Assembly (NCBI GenBank): GCA_965153455.1
Contig: OZ234504.1
Coordinates: 2,790,001-2,854,000, forward strand
Direction: 5' to 3'
Source: Sphagnum compactum
Taxonomy: Eukaryota; Bryophyta; Sphagnopsida; Sphagnales
Length of the DNA: 64,000 bases
Translations under genes and position numbers: made by a program
Notes under the pieces: generated by a model
Told to the model about the DNA's origin: nothing
The model's database searches: none
The model's input: the letters and a program-made list of their open reading frames with translations, nothing else
Shown here: piece by piece, positions 11,559-24,070 of the stretch
Layout: the number at the start of each line of letters is the position of its first letter
How positions within the stretch are numbered: the stretch's first letter is position 1

Positions 11559-11729
11559 TCAAACGGGGCTGAGCAATTGCGATATCTGCGGCTTCGGTTC
11601 TGTGTTCATGCCAATGATAATGATGAGAGGTATGAAGCCATAATGCGTGCATGTCTTGGCCTTCTTGAGCAGCCATGTCGGCCACTCCTTAAGCATTTTC
11701 TTCGCTCCGACTCCCTCCAACTTCGCCAT
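11559..11729 (-). CDS. TOM7: mitochondrial import receptor subunit TOM7
   Basis: Encodes 56 aa on the minus strand, ATG at 11,727-11,729 and TGA at 11,559-11,561, in a single exon. The core [18 protein letters not shown], the hydrophobic tail-anchor segment [10 protein letters not shown] (about residues 32-41) and the C-terminal [15 protein letters not shown] match plant TOM7, a small subunit that modulates assembly of the outer-membrane TOM complex. Plant TOM7 proteins are usually about 75 aa. Here the N-terminal extension is short, starting [11 protein letters not shown]. The frame is open upstream to about 11,798 but with no ATG, so the first in-frame ATG is taken. It is tail to tail with PXN. 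Confidence 0.92.
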   Translation of the reverse strand: MAKLEGVGAKKMLKEWPTWLLKKAKTCTHYGFIPLIIIIGMNTEPKPQISQLLSPV

Positions 11730-12110
11730 AGCTCTCACCTTACGGTTTGTCGACAACCGCCTGCTGTCTTTCCCTGCCTCGATCCTCCCTGCGCCCAAAA
11801 AAATCCAAAAAAAACAAAAAAGAATTTTTTAAAAAAAACCTCTCAATCTGCTCTCTGCAAATCTCTTGTCCACTGCAGATGTGCTTGCTTCAAATCTCTT
11901 GTCAACTTGAGATTGAGTGGGAGCAGCATCTCGCGAGGGTTAGATTTCTGCGACGCGATTTCTTCCATAGCGAGCGAGCGCGAGCGGAGTCCGCAACTTC
12001 ATCCCCCTCCTAGATCGATGGATGAAACTTCACTAATTCATCCATGCATATTCATCTCGATTTTTCTTCTGTTGTATTTGTACCAGCCAGTTTGTTTTTC
12101 ATAAATAATT
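11730..12110 (-). promoter_or_regulatory. upstream flank of TOM7
   Basis: Still GC-richer and CG-containing up to about 12,015, then abruptly AT-rich. It contains an A-rich patch at 11,797-11,840 and alternating GAGCGAGCGCGAG near 11,970. This probably holds the TOM7 leader and core promoter. No TATA box was seen on the minus strand. Confidence 0.3.
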
Positions 12111-14050
12111 TTAATTTTAAAAAAAATTATGGGTGAGATAGGTGGGCTGGCGATCATCCACAAGAGAACTTCGCCAAATTTGGCTATTGGTCAGAGAGGA
12201 AAGGAAAAAAGTTTTAAAATAGTGTTATATTTTGGCGAAATGCTAGAGTCTATTGTTTAAAAATGGCAATTTTGATTTGTTTTTCCCCTCATGATGTCGC
12301 GACTTTGCTCCCATCTTGAGTTCTCAAATTGGTGCCATGTCATGCTACACATGTGTCATGTTGGGGTGCCATGTCATCATCATATCACCGTGGGTGTCAT
12401 AAAGGAAAGGCCAATATCAACTTTCTACAATAAATGGAACACAAAATACCAAGACCAATTTTTTTTGCAAATTTTGTATTATAGCCAAAGTGACAATGAT
12501 CCACATGAAGATTTAGCCACATTTGGTTACAAGATAAATATTAAAATAAAATTTTAAAAACATCCTTCTATCGTTTTGGCTATGTACTTGAACCATTTTA
12601 AGAAATACAATGATTTGCTTTAAATTTTGGTTGAATTATGGCTATTGAAAATTTCAAAAAGAACATGATTTTTTGCACTTTCAATCTTTAACATAACATT
12701 TTGGTTATACATAGCCATTAAGAAAGAAAGAAAGAAAGAAAGGAAAAAAAAAAAAAAGCTTGCTCTCACCCCCAAGTCATGGTTCCATACTTCAACTCTT
12801 TACACTTCAAAACTCTTCACCTAGAAACCCTAACCCTAAGAAGGCAATAGTCAAATTCAACCTCGCACATTTGGAGAATGTCACTCATCAAAGACTTTAC
12901 ATAGTGTAAAGCACAAGGTGAAGTTTAAATCATAAACCCAACATAAGTAGATTACAAGGGGTAGGAACAAGAGGAACTTTACCTCTACTTATGCTTGTGA
13001 TTATGGTGTTGAAAATAAATAATTTTTTGAAAAAAATTGTCAAAAAGATTATTTTTCATTTTTTAAAATTCGAGACTTGGTTAAACTTATTTCAATTTGA
13101 AACTATCCAAAGGATGACTTATGAAATCTAAAGTTGTCTTACTTAAACCAATTATGATGAATAATTGTCACTATAATTAAACCATGCCCATTGTTATTTT
13201 TTATAACCAACCTGGCTATATATTAAAAAGTCACCCATCCAACTGACTAAATAAAATGTCAACCACCAACCAAAAAATTTGTAATATATTTGAAGGGCAC
13301 ATTATCAAGTAGAATGTATCCTCCAAATGAAAAACCAAGGTGTTTCAAAAAAAAAAAATGCCCCTTCCAAAAAGAAAAAGAAAAAGAAAAAACACAAGCA
13401 CACGTTGGAGTAGTATTTTTTTTTTGAAATGCCTTGCTTATTTCATTCATTTTCCCCCCATGATATTAATACCCACCAAATATCATGGGAAAAAATGGAA
13501 AAAATAAAAAATAAAATGCTAATTTTTATGTAAAATAATGTCCTTAAAGTGTAACATCCCCCGAAATAAACACCCTTCAACTCCCCCTTAAATGGGCACT
13601 CGGTGGAATAATTATATTGTATCCATTATATAGTGATTGTTAGTAGTCATGGTAGTAGTCATGTTATTTGACGCATTCACATTGATTTCATAAACAAAAT
13701 GTTTTTAATGTTATTTTTTAATAATTATTTTGTAACTATTGCATCTATTGGAATGATGGCAAGTTTTGATTAAGTTTGATCGTGATTAATTGCACCTGGG
13801 TTTGCATGTTGTTTACCTAAATTATGGAAGGGGTTCACAAAAGATTTCATTTGACAATGTGCATGATTTGTAAATTTAATTTTTAAACGTCCAACATCAC
13901 AAATGGAGAATTCACTTCAAGCCTTACATTTCCTCCAAATGCATCATTTCATGGAGCCCAATCATAAGATCTTGTAGCATAAAACTTGTGTAAATCTCAC
14001 ACAAAGATTAAATATAATTGAATTGTTCAATTGGAAGAAATTGAACATTT
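12110..14050. other. AT-rich desert, no gene seen
   Basis: CpG-poor sequence with simple repeats: AGAA units at 12,721-12,742 followed by an A-run, and AAAAAG units near 13,370-13,390. Telomere-box words AAACCCTAACCCTAA occur near 12,825. No protein-like ORF was found. Confidence 0.5.
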
Positions 14051-14053
14051 TAC

Positions 14054-14833
14054 CAAGGGGTAAACCCATCCTTGAGTGATACCACAAGGAACATCATGTA
14101 CCAAACGTTTTAAACCCATTCAATCAAGATAACATAGGACTCACATAAAAGAAACAATCACTATAGAATTTAATATCAATTTTTACAAGTCAAGTGAAAT
14201 TTCAAATTTTAGTTGGATTTACCAAAAATTAAGTTTTAATATTTCGACTAAATGGTCAAAGAATTTTTTTCAAAAAAGTAACATTTGGGGTTTGTTTATT
14301 TAGGAACACAAAAGGAATATATTTTTCACATTTTTTTAGGCTTTCAATTTCTAGGAAGGTTTCAGCATTTGGTCATTTTTTTATTTGTTTAATAAATAGT
14401 GGATCGAAGTAGCCACAACTTTTTGAACAATTCTCGAAGGTTGGAATCAAATTTTGAAGTGCTATTGCATTCATGTTTACAAATTTATAAGTCTCAATTT
14501 TTTTTTTCAATCAACAATTGGGGCCATACCCTAATAAACGTAATTGATAAATAGAAAAAAATTATATGGTGGAACTTGACACTTAATGATAAGGGGTCAA
14601 TAATGTTATTAACACATGTTAGGAACATTTCAACACAAGTTTTTTACTTGTTAGCCTATGTAAATGTTTACAATTTTTTATAATGTGTACATAGGTGGGA
14701 ACACAAAGCCTATATGGTGCAACTCAATAAAAGAAAAGATGATTATAGTTTAATTAAAATGGGTCCACCTTTCCTTGAATTTTGGTGAGGTGACTTTTAT
14801 TGTATCACCCAAGGTTGGGTTTGCCCCAAGGTC
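14054..14833. mobile_element. inverted-repeat element, copy 1 (MITE-like)
   Basis: The left end (about 14,054-14,090) contains GGGGTAAACCCATCCTTGAG. The right end (about 14,797-14,833), read on the opposite strand, gives GGGGCAAACCCAACCTTGGG followed by TGATAC. The two arms are therefore an imperfect inverted repeat of about 35 bases enclosing some 700 bp without a transposase. The same arms flank the element at 41,673-42,285, so this is a family. Exact outer ends and a target-site duplication could not be set. Confidence 0.6.
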
Positions 14834-16990
14834 CATCCATAGTTTCCTCACACACATAAGGTTGAAATATCCAATTTTTTGCCCAAATTCCCATATGATA
14901 CAAGCACCACATATTGGAAAAACTACCTACCTACATTGGAAGACTTCACAATTATCTATTTTAAACAACAAAAGGATTCTCAAAAATAATTGCCCATGTA
15001 AATACAGATGACCGCATTGCTATATGCCTATACATGAACTTGGGATATATAATGCATAATGAAAATGGTTTAAGAAAAGGTTTGTCTAGATATTCACTAT
15101 GTGAACAAAAAAAATCTTAACATGTGACCTAGATTTTTCCCCCCTGTCCCCTCCATAATAGCTACCCCTAGGCCTCTCACAAAGTTAGTGTGAGATATTT
15201 CACGCGCCTTTTTTTATTTAGAAGATACATGAAATATCACACAACATATGAGTCTAGGTGGAACTACTTTTGTAATCATTGCTTACATAACACTATGAAA
15301 TGTTGTTTGATTTAATAAATTGTGTTAAAATTTTAGAACTTATTTTGCACTTGTAAGTTCCACAACTAAAAAATTTGCAATATTATGAATCAACTTATAA
15401 ACTAATCACCAAGACTAAACAAGGGCTATTACAACCATGTCATTGTGATCATTTTTTTTTTTTCATATCATCTTAATAACTTCAAATATCTTACCACATT
15501 ATCGCCCATGAAATTGTTGCATCGTTGGAAATACATGTATAATTGATGTTATGTATTCACTTTGAACTACAAAAGTACAATAGAAGCCCTTTGTTGCTTC
15601 AAAAAGACATCCTTCATATTTAAAACTCCATATTTCAAAAGCTAATTACTTTGAAACTTTAAATTCAAGTTCTAAATGGTTGCAAAAATTCAAAGAGAAC
15701 CTCATTAAAAAACGATGGCAACAAAGCTTCAAAGTTGATGTTGAACATTGTTGCATTAATCAGTAACACGACCTCTTACCACCTTCAATCACATTAGTTC
15801 CTCTCTTTAGCAAATCTAACAAGTTTTATCTTAATTGAAGTGCACATTTTTAAACCACCCACACCTTAAATTTCAAATTTAAATAATGGAAGTTTGTTCA
15901 GTTACACAACTTTGAATACATGGTTCTAAAACAATGTTCACACTAGACCCCTTCTCACTCAAGAAATCATAACTCGTTCACCCCATTTTCAAAATTTTCA
16001 TTATTTTGCTTCTTCAAATCACTAACACCTAAAAACATGTTTTCTAGAAATGAAAACATGAATCCTTATTTTACCTTTGGGATGAAATCATGGAGAAGTA
16101 GACAAAAAAAATAAACATCTCCTTTTTAATCATGGGTCATGCATATAACTACAAAAAAGTAACATAAAATGGCCTGAAAGTAATGTTAAGTATCATTTTT
16201 ATCACGTATTATGTTTTCAAGAATCTAGATACCAAAAGTAAAAAACAAATGAAATAAAAAAACTAGATAAAAAATAGAGTTGAAACTAGGTGATTAACTT
16301 TTTTTTCAAAAATATTTTTATGTTAAAAAACTTAATGAAATAATTTTTCACTAAGTCATGAAATGAAGATTAAAGGGTCATAAAAATATATATACATATT
16401 TTCATTTTGTTGGAACCTACTTGCACCTACTTGAAATCTACTTTCATAATTCAAATTTGGAAAATTAATTGACATTAATGAAATAGTGACACATGTTTTA
16501 TCATTGATTTAAAACATTACATGTTCCAAAATTTTATGACAAGTTTTGTTGCTACTTTACATCTATTTGTATGTGGTTTTAACAAAATATCAAATGTTTA
16601 ATTTATTTTGTTACACCCTTTGTTGTAACATAAGTCAAATTGTGACCCCCTTCTTCCTTGTAGTTAATATGCTCTTATTACAACCTGATCTTATATCATA
16701 TATAAACTATGCATTTATGTTTTTTATCACTAAAAATGAATAAATTTTGCTAAACATGCATCTTCAAAATTAATAATTTTCAAAGCTAAATGCACATTTG
16801 AACTAAAAATGTCAAAATGTGTTATAAACATGAATTTCACCAATTTCAAGTCATATTGCTCTTTTAATCATCAATGGTAAATCCTCTCCATGTTTGAAAA
16901 GGATTGGTGCACATTTTATAGATTTGAGTGTTTTTAAACATGCAAAAGAACTTTTGAAACAATCAATTTTGATCATTAAAACTTTGCAAT
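14834..16990. other. AT-rich desert, no gene seen
   Basis: Very low GC, frequent A or T runs, hardly any CG. The ORFs at 14,775-15,011 and 16,546-16,743 have no recognisable features, and the first overlaps the right arm of the 14-kb element. Confidence 0.5.
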
Positions 16991-17002
16991 TAATGGAACC
17001 AT

Positions 17003-17026
17003 AATTTGAAAAATCACCAAGGAAGC

Positions 17027-17061
<35 letters not shown>

Positions 17062-17100
17062 CCAAATTATTGTGCTTCCTTGTTGATTTTCCAAAAACTC
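17003..17100. repeat. inverted repeat around an (AT)n core, potential long hairpin
   Basis: The left arm AAAAATCACCAAGGAAGCA (about 17,010-17,028) and the right arm TGCTTCCTTGTTGATTTTCC (about 17,073-17,092) are reverse complements except for one or two bases. They enclose about 30 bases of alternating AT plus a short spacer. The whole would fold into one hairpin. It could be a small palindromic MITE core or an RNA hairpin. Confidence 0.6.
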
Positions 17101-17159
17101 AATATTGGATATTTTAAAACATTGTCCACACACCTTGTAGCTCATTTTATTGTGTTTGG

Positions 17160-17300
17160 ACCCTAATGATATTTTTGTATATCATTGGTAAACATCATAA
17201 CATTGGGCATGACTATGTTTGTGGCCTTACCATCCATAAGAAGAAATCTTGGGTTTTTTCATTACCACCCATTGCAACTATTTGTCCAATTTGACTTATT
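17160..17300 (-). pseudogene. fragment resembling gypsy integrase zinc-binding region
   Basis: Read on the minus strand, the bases around 17,188-17,215 encode HSHAQCYDVY. This is nearly the same as the HNYAQCYDVC motif of the gypsy relic at 20.8 kb; on the + strand both share AACATCATAACATTGGGCAT. No longer frame is intact. It is read as a second, heavily decayed retroelement fragment. Confidence 0.35.
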
Positions 17301-20009
17301 ATCCTCATGCACAAATTATAAGTAAAATTGTTTGTTATTTATTTGTGCATAGTCTCCATAATGAAATTAAACAATGATTGTTTTGTTCACTAACACTAGA
17401 TTTTTCCTTCCATGTTGGATTTAATAATAATGGAAAAAAATTTAACATGGAAAATATTTTAACCTTGGACTCATTGCAATAGTGGTAATATTGTTTAGTC
17501 ATTCTTTTAACAATTTTTAAACTATTGACATGTAGCATAAGTTGAATCAAGGTTTGATAATAAGTGAAAAATGTTACTCATAAATTGCACCTTATACTTA
17601 CACAAGAAGTCATCTTCTTTTTAAAAAAATAATTTCAAATTGTTGATGTGGAAATTAAAATAGCCTTTAACTTTATTTTAAAAAATTCATTTAATGGTTA
17701 GTGATTTTTTAAACATCTCTTCAACTATCAACTTGGTACCTGAGTTGAATTGTACATTTTTATCATGTTGAAACCATTGTTCATGGGTTGCATTTTACAT
17801 TTATCATAATTTTTAAAAACACATGCAATGACTTATAAAGACTTCACATCTCTTGAATTATTAACATTTGCACATGACTTGAATCATTCATTTTGAATGT
17901 GTTAAATCCATTACTATCTTTTGCACTCACCACAATTTTTTTAAATGGACGTATAAAAACTTGTTATGTTTCACATTGATATTTGAATTCAATATAAGTT
18001 GTTTAATGTTCATATATACAAAGTCTAAGGTCCATGTAAACCTTCATATTTTTAAAAAATAATGTTCAAACTTGTACATTATTATTATTATTATTATTAT
18101 TATTCCCTTAGTTCATTCATCATTGGACAAGTTTTTGAGTACAAATGTTCATGACACCACAATAACAAAACCTCAAAAAAAAATCCTTAAATTATATTTC
18201 CATTTTATCTCTTGATGTATGAGAAATATAAATCCTAGTTAGATTTTTTTAACAATTTTTTTGGGTGTATTATTATTATTTATTGTTACCATGATTCAAC
18301 ATTTTTTTGGGGATTGTTTTTTACAAGTTTATGTCTAAGAATTTAGAGATGAAGTTTTTTAATTAATAAATAAAAATTAAAAATGGTGATCTCGTAATAA
18401 TGACATCAATGAATTATTATATTATTATTTACAAATTTTTGGTGTTGTTCAAATGATGATCATTGATAAAAAAAATTAGTTATGTTTTGGCTCTAGACAA
18501 TATATGGAGATATTAGTTTGTTAAAATCCTTCTATATTTTGGCTACAAGTTTTAGAACCTAATATATAATTTTAACTTATATATATGTTCATGTTGATAT
18601 AAGTTTAAAGTAAGTTTGACGTTGGAACTCTTTCTGGTTTTAACATTGAAATTATTAACTATTATTCATTATGAATAATCTTTTTGTTCTTTCAAATTTG
18701 TGATTTCAAAGTTTTCACAAAAATTCATTGAACTTGAATTATTCTCATAGGGGGTCACTAATTAGTGTTGGATTTCTAAACCATGTGCATCAAAAAAGAC
18801 ATTTTTTGGAGTGTATTAAATTATTTTTTAACCTATTGTTTCTTACCCTATTATTTCGTAATGTTTTAAATGTACACATATTTAGACCAACATCCATTAA
18901 TTATTATGTAATTTATATTAATTATAAATATATTTTGAGTAAATATTACCATATTTTAGAAGTAATTAAATTTCGCCTTTTACCCAACAATTACTAATAT
19001 ATAACACCTTATATTTGTACTCATCTATATATAAAAACATGACCCCCCTTGAAAATTTTCCTTGTAGTTTCATTATTTTAAAAACTTTCCCCCACAAATA
19101 ACCACCAACTTGCAAAACATTTCCACCAAATTTTTAAAAAAATAAGATTATTGACTTGGGAAGGGGGGGGGGGGGTATATCCAACCATTTAATGCCAAAA
19201 TATCACCAAATTATTTTTCTTTAATTTCTACAAAGGTAAAATGTATTGCTACATTATTAGAAAAAAAAATATTATCCTGCTATTTTTTTCAAAGTTGTGT
19301 AATTAATCATTTTTATTAGTCTATAACGAATGTTGTTAAACAAATATGATGTTGAGAAAAAATGTTATATTGATTATTTAATTAGTTTTTCTTCTAGTGG
19401 CCAATTTTTGCCAATTTAAAAGGGAGGGAACATCAACAATGGTTTTTTTTTTAATTGATCAAATTTAAAATTGATATTTTTTCAAGGTAATACTAAAGGA
19501 TTTAAACAATTTTGCAACTCCATAACTCTTCTATGGGCAAATGTGGGTAAAACTACTTGTGGGTGATTATAATTTGAATAACATCGCAAAAGTTTATTTT
19601 AAAAATTGTACATAATCATATTGAGGAAAAAAAAACTTATGATTCTTCAAAAATTGAACATCTATTTTACACATCACAAATAGTTTTGTTGATTTAATGA
19701 AAGCATTGTTGAATTCACATTGAAGTGAATCCCATTTATGAAGATTGTAGACGAATTTAAACAAAAAAGATTTGTAGATTTTTTGTTTGATTCATAACAT
19801 GTTATTTTAAGTTATTTTTTGAACCCTTCAAATTGCATAATTATAAATTAGAATTACTTTCATGAATAGATTATTGAATAAGCTTCAAGACCATGTTTTC
19901 ATTTGTAGCATTTGAATAAATCTTGAAAATTAAAATGTATGTTAAAGTTTGAATTTTTTAAATAGTTTCATGTCAAAGAAAAAAAACTTAAATTTTATTT
20001 TAATCTTAT
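17300..20009. other. AT-rich desert, no gene seen
   Basis: Includes an (ATT)n microsatellite at about 18,077-18,104 and a 13-base G run at 19,163-19,175. No protein-like ORF or RNA gene was recognised. Confidence 0.5.
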
Positions 20010-20215
20010 TGAAGTGGTTTGGTGGTGAAGACCTTGGCACATCTTCATGAAGTATTGGGTTCAAACCTTGATGAATGTGTGCATTAATGTATGAATGTGT
20101 ATATGCATTGATGTATCATGTATAATATGGTGTACGAAACATGTACGATGATGATGAATATCTTCAAAATATTTTGTTAAAAGAATCCAAACCAAACACA
20201 AATAATAATAATAAT
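20010..20215 (+). mobile_element. tRNA-derived SINE-like element
   Basis: An A-box-like TGGTTTGGTGG at 20,015-20,025 and a B-box-like GGTTCAAACCT at 20,058-20,068 lie about 32 bases apart. They are followed by a GTGTATATGCATTGATGTAT-type body and end in AATAATAATAATAATTT near 20,200. This is the structure of a plant tRNA-related SINE whose promoter boxes have lost CG by C-to-T change. No convincing target duplication was found. Confidence 0.45.
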
Positions 20216-20569
20216 TTAAAATCAAGACATGCATTTTTGTCATGACATGCCATGAAAAGTTTACAATATGTGACCAAAAAAACGTTTAAAATGTTTTAAA
20301 CATTTTATATGATGATGTGGCATGTTAATCCACATCATATTATCATACCTCCTAATATCCATGTCAAAAAAATTTAATTACAAATTACCTAATGTAAAAT
20401 GTCACTATCCAAAACAACTAAAAAACATTCATTGAAAATGTCATAATCAAATAGTTTTTTTTTCATCAAAACCATATAAGTTACATTATTGAACTTTGTC
20501 CCATTTCACTAAAAACATAATGGACTTGGGTTGTGGAAAAACCCAAGATTTCTCTTTGTGATCATTAAC

Positions 20570-23075
20570 TTTTATCACTTCACTTCTATTAATTTTATAA
20601 GATATTCAGTGGCCACAATGATATACATCATGCCCCTAGAAAATTTGGGATAAACCTAACCAATAAAATCAATGCCCCATTTATCAAAGGCCATTAATGA
20701 TAAAAATGGATGCAATGGTAACTCCATATGAAAGTCAACACAAGCATACCACTAGCAAACATCATAACATTGGGCATAATTATGAGTATTGACAAACATG
20801 GTTGGCCAAAAATTGTCAAAATGTAAGGCCTTTTATGTTATTAAATGTTTAGAAAATGGTTACCACATGCATTATCATGACAAGCCTCCAACATGGATAG
20901 AACCTCATGATAAGATACACATTGCCTAAGTATTCCATCAACATTCTTTCGATAAAGGTGACTAGGCATCAAGGCAAAATGCATGTTATTAATGTGAATT
21001 TTAAAACATATTTGTTCTTGGATAACACCAACAACATTTGGTGAATGTTCAAAAATTCCACATTATGGTTATACCATGTTGGATTGACCTTAATTGTAGT
21101 TAAATTTTCATCAAGGAAGTCATCCTCCAAGTGTATCAAAACTAGGTCTTTTGAAAGCGTGGCTAAATGAATCGCTTATGTGCACATGCTAATTGGTTTA
21201 TATTTCACAATGTAATAAAAAAAAATTAAATAAAAAAATGCAACAAATTACCATTAACCTACCACTAAGGTTAAGCTTGTTCACTAAATATTTCTAAGTC
21301 ATGTGATTGACAAATAACACCATGGGATTCAACAACAAATAATGTTGGAGTTTCTTTACATTGAACATTTTAACTAAACACTCATGTTAATGATGGAATA
21401 ATTTCTTTTAACAATAATGAGTTGTTTATTCACAAAGGCTATAGGGTGATTCCTTTGGTTTTCACCAATAGGTTGACATAACGCACTACTTACCACAACA
21501 TCTAAGGCACCACAATAAACATGGAAAGTGAAATCCTGGAAAAAAAACATAAAACAAGGATAGGTTGTCAATTTGACTTTCAAAGCATCCAAACTTTATT
21601 AACGTGCAAGGGTTTGGACCAAGTTAATATTGTTGAGGAGTATACTTGAAGGTTATTATTGATGGATTGACCTAATTAGGATCCAAAAACCTAACATTTT
21701 AAGTGCTTTAATGCAGTTGAACTGGCCCCGAGTTTGAAAAAAAAATTTGATTTTGTGATGGGGGCAAATTAATCACCCCTTGCTTGGTTTGAATAGTCCT
21801 TGGGGGATGATGAGCTTACATGTCATTTTGGCAATCTAGAATAAATTCAAAGGGTTAAGATTTGTAGAAGTACATTGAGCCTAACACCTTGCATATTGTT
21901 CAAAACCTATCAAGTTAATAATTGTTTGGATGAAGGTTTAAAAACATGACCTTGTATAGGTCGTGACAATGATCTATAAAGTGATTACCATTCCAATTAT
22001 AACATTTAATATCCAATTCCACCCAATAAATGTTGAGTGCATGTTTACCACAAGTTCCGCATGTAAGGTATTTTTATGTAACTTGCAAATGGCCTTGAAG
22101 TGGGTTCATTACTTTGTCAACGTGATGATGTGGCTTGTAAGGTGGAACCTGATTATGAGTTGTCATGATGCAAAATTAAGCAATGTGACCTTAATTTGTT
22201 TACACATAATACACCTTAATTTTAAAGAATGCATGGCTTGATTTGTGTGACGATGTTGTTAAATTAAATCATGAATTTTAACAAGGCAAAACATTTTCTC
22301 ATTTGTGACTTGTAAACTTTTCATAACTTCAACCCTAAATCCTTCATTAACCTTTAATTTTGATTGAAATTCATCAAAATTAACTTTAATTAAAAGTAAA
22401 TAATAAAGAACAAGCTCTAATGGTGGATTATTGCCACTAACACTAATGCTAAAATGGGTTGGAGTGGGGGTCTCATAATCAAAAATTCAAACTATGATTT
22501 CATTTGGGGCTCAATAGGCCGATGATATAGTGGAATGAACATTGGGATGGGCCAATGGGTTTTTTTATGCCTTCACATACATTCATTCTCTTGATCAATC
22601 ACCTCTATTTCCAATGTTGTTATAATATCATCATTCAAAGTGACATGTCATTGGTTCACAACATCTTCGATAATAGTTTTATAAAGTTTTTATTAAACCT
22701 TTAAATTTAAAAAATGTATGATGGTTTCATCAATAAACATGTCCCAAAAATTTAGTGCAAATCACCTGAAAATGTTGTACATGTGAAGTGTTGTCTTCAT
22801 TAATACCTTGTTCGATGTTTGTCAAGGCCATTAAAACATTTTATTGACTAACTTCATGGTGACATTATTTTAGAAAAGCTTGTAATTGTTACCATGAAAC
22901 AAAGGTACAAACATTATGAAACTTATACCAAACATAAGCATAACCTTTTAGAATCATAAAAAATTGCACTAAATAATAATTGTAGTTTGTGACAAGGTTT
23001 GTAATGAACACTTCCACGAACCATTCAACATGGGTAGTTGGATCTTTGTTTAAAATTCTTGAAAAAATGGGCAAA
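20570..23075 (-). mobile_element. decayed Ty3/gypsy LTR retrotransposon (gag, RNase H, integrase remnants)
   Basis: Minus-strand reading, in order. A gag capsid fragment at 23,074-22,889 (THVEWFVEVFITNLV, then KGYAYVWYKFHNV..FVSW) is followed by more gag text to about 22,620. Degenerate CCHC-like knuckles lie near 22,070-21,990. An RNase H fragment at 21,592-21,374 contains FHVYCGALDVVVSSALCQP and HPIAFVNKQL. An integrase zinc-binding piece at about 20,900-20,730 contains FDNFWPTMF and NYAQCYDVC. An integrase core piece at about 20,700-20,580 contains FDKWGIDFIG, a stop, then YIIVATEY. Stops and frameshifts occur throughout. Protease and most of the reverse transcriptase seem to be missing, since gag and RNase H are only about 0.4 kb apart. 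LTRs were not delimited. Confidence 0.75.
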
Positions 23076-23698
23076 TTTCATGATATAATTGTCGACATAA
23101 GACCTTATCATGGGATGATGATGGGCAAGCCTTCCATAACATCATCAGATTTATGGTTGGATTTAAAAGTGGTGGTGGATTGGCACCATGGTGCAGAAGA
23201 TTAACCATTAATGTTGGATTAACATTTAATCAAGGTGGTGGATTCAATTAAATTGATTAATTAACAAATAATTGAAAAACCATATTGTTGGTCAAGGTTG
23301 AATTAATCAAAGCTTGAAGGACCACTTGAACTTGTTGATTATTTTGACCAATACAAATGTTGATTTTTTGAACTAATTGTTTTTACAACTCAGCATGTGG
23401 TGGCATCTAATTCCATATGGAAATTGTAATGTTATTTTGGATTTTTATATTAATTGATTGTAATTCAAATCTTTAGGAAAGAAATTGACAATATATGTTA
23501 CAACCTAAATTTTCCCATTACAATTAAAATTTAATTGAACTTGTAAGATTTTGTAACTACAAAAAAATGTGCACAAGTTAAATTCAATTAAAAATTCAAC
23601 ATGGTGTTCAACCTTGTTTTAAATTATAACCTATGTACCCATAAACTCATTTCAAAATAAGAAACTTAACCAAACCTAACATGTCCTTTCACCTTAAT

Positions 23699-24070
23699 GG
23701 TCAAGATTTTTTTATCACAAGCAATCCACACCTTGGTTGTAGCCTAATGACCTAAATCCAATCTCGAAATCGAAAAAAAACTAAAAAAAAACTTGATCAT
23801 TCAAAAATGTTGACTAGATTTCAGTCATCATCTCGATGGTCAAGATTTTCCATCACACTAATCCACACCCAATCATAGTCCAACAACTTAAATTTCGTCC
23901 AAAAGGGAGGAAAAAAACTGAAAAAAATTCTTGATTGTTAAAAAGTGTCAATTGCCATTTGGATGGCCAAGATTTGACCATCAAAAAGTGATGACTGAAT
24001 TTGTGTCATCATCCGAATAGTCAAAATATTTAGTCACAATCTAGCGACTTGAATCTGGTCATGAAATGAT
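23699..24070. repeat. tandem repeat of about 127-139 bp, three units
   Basis: Units begin near 23,699, 23,838 and 23,965 with GG(T/C)CAAGATTT. Each contains ATCACA..AATCCACACC, a GTC(C/A)AACAACTT-like stretch, a Lys-codon-like A-run and GTCATCAT(C/T). Divergence is strong, and the last unit is partial and rearranged. Confidence 0.55.
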
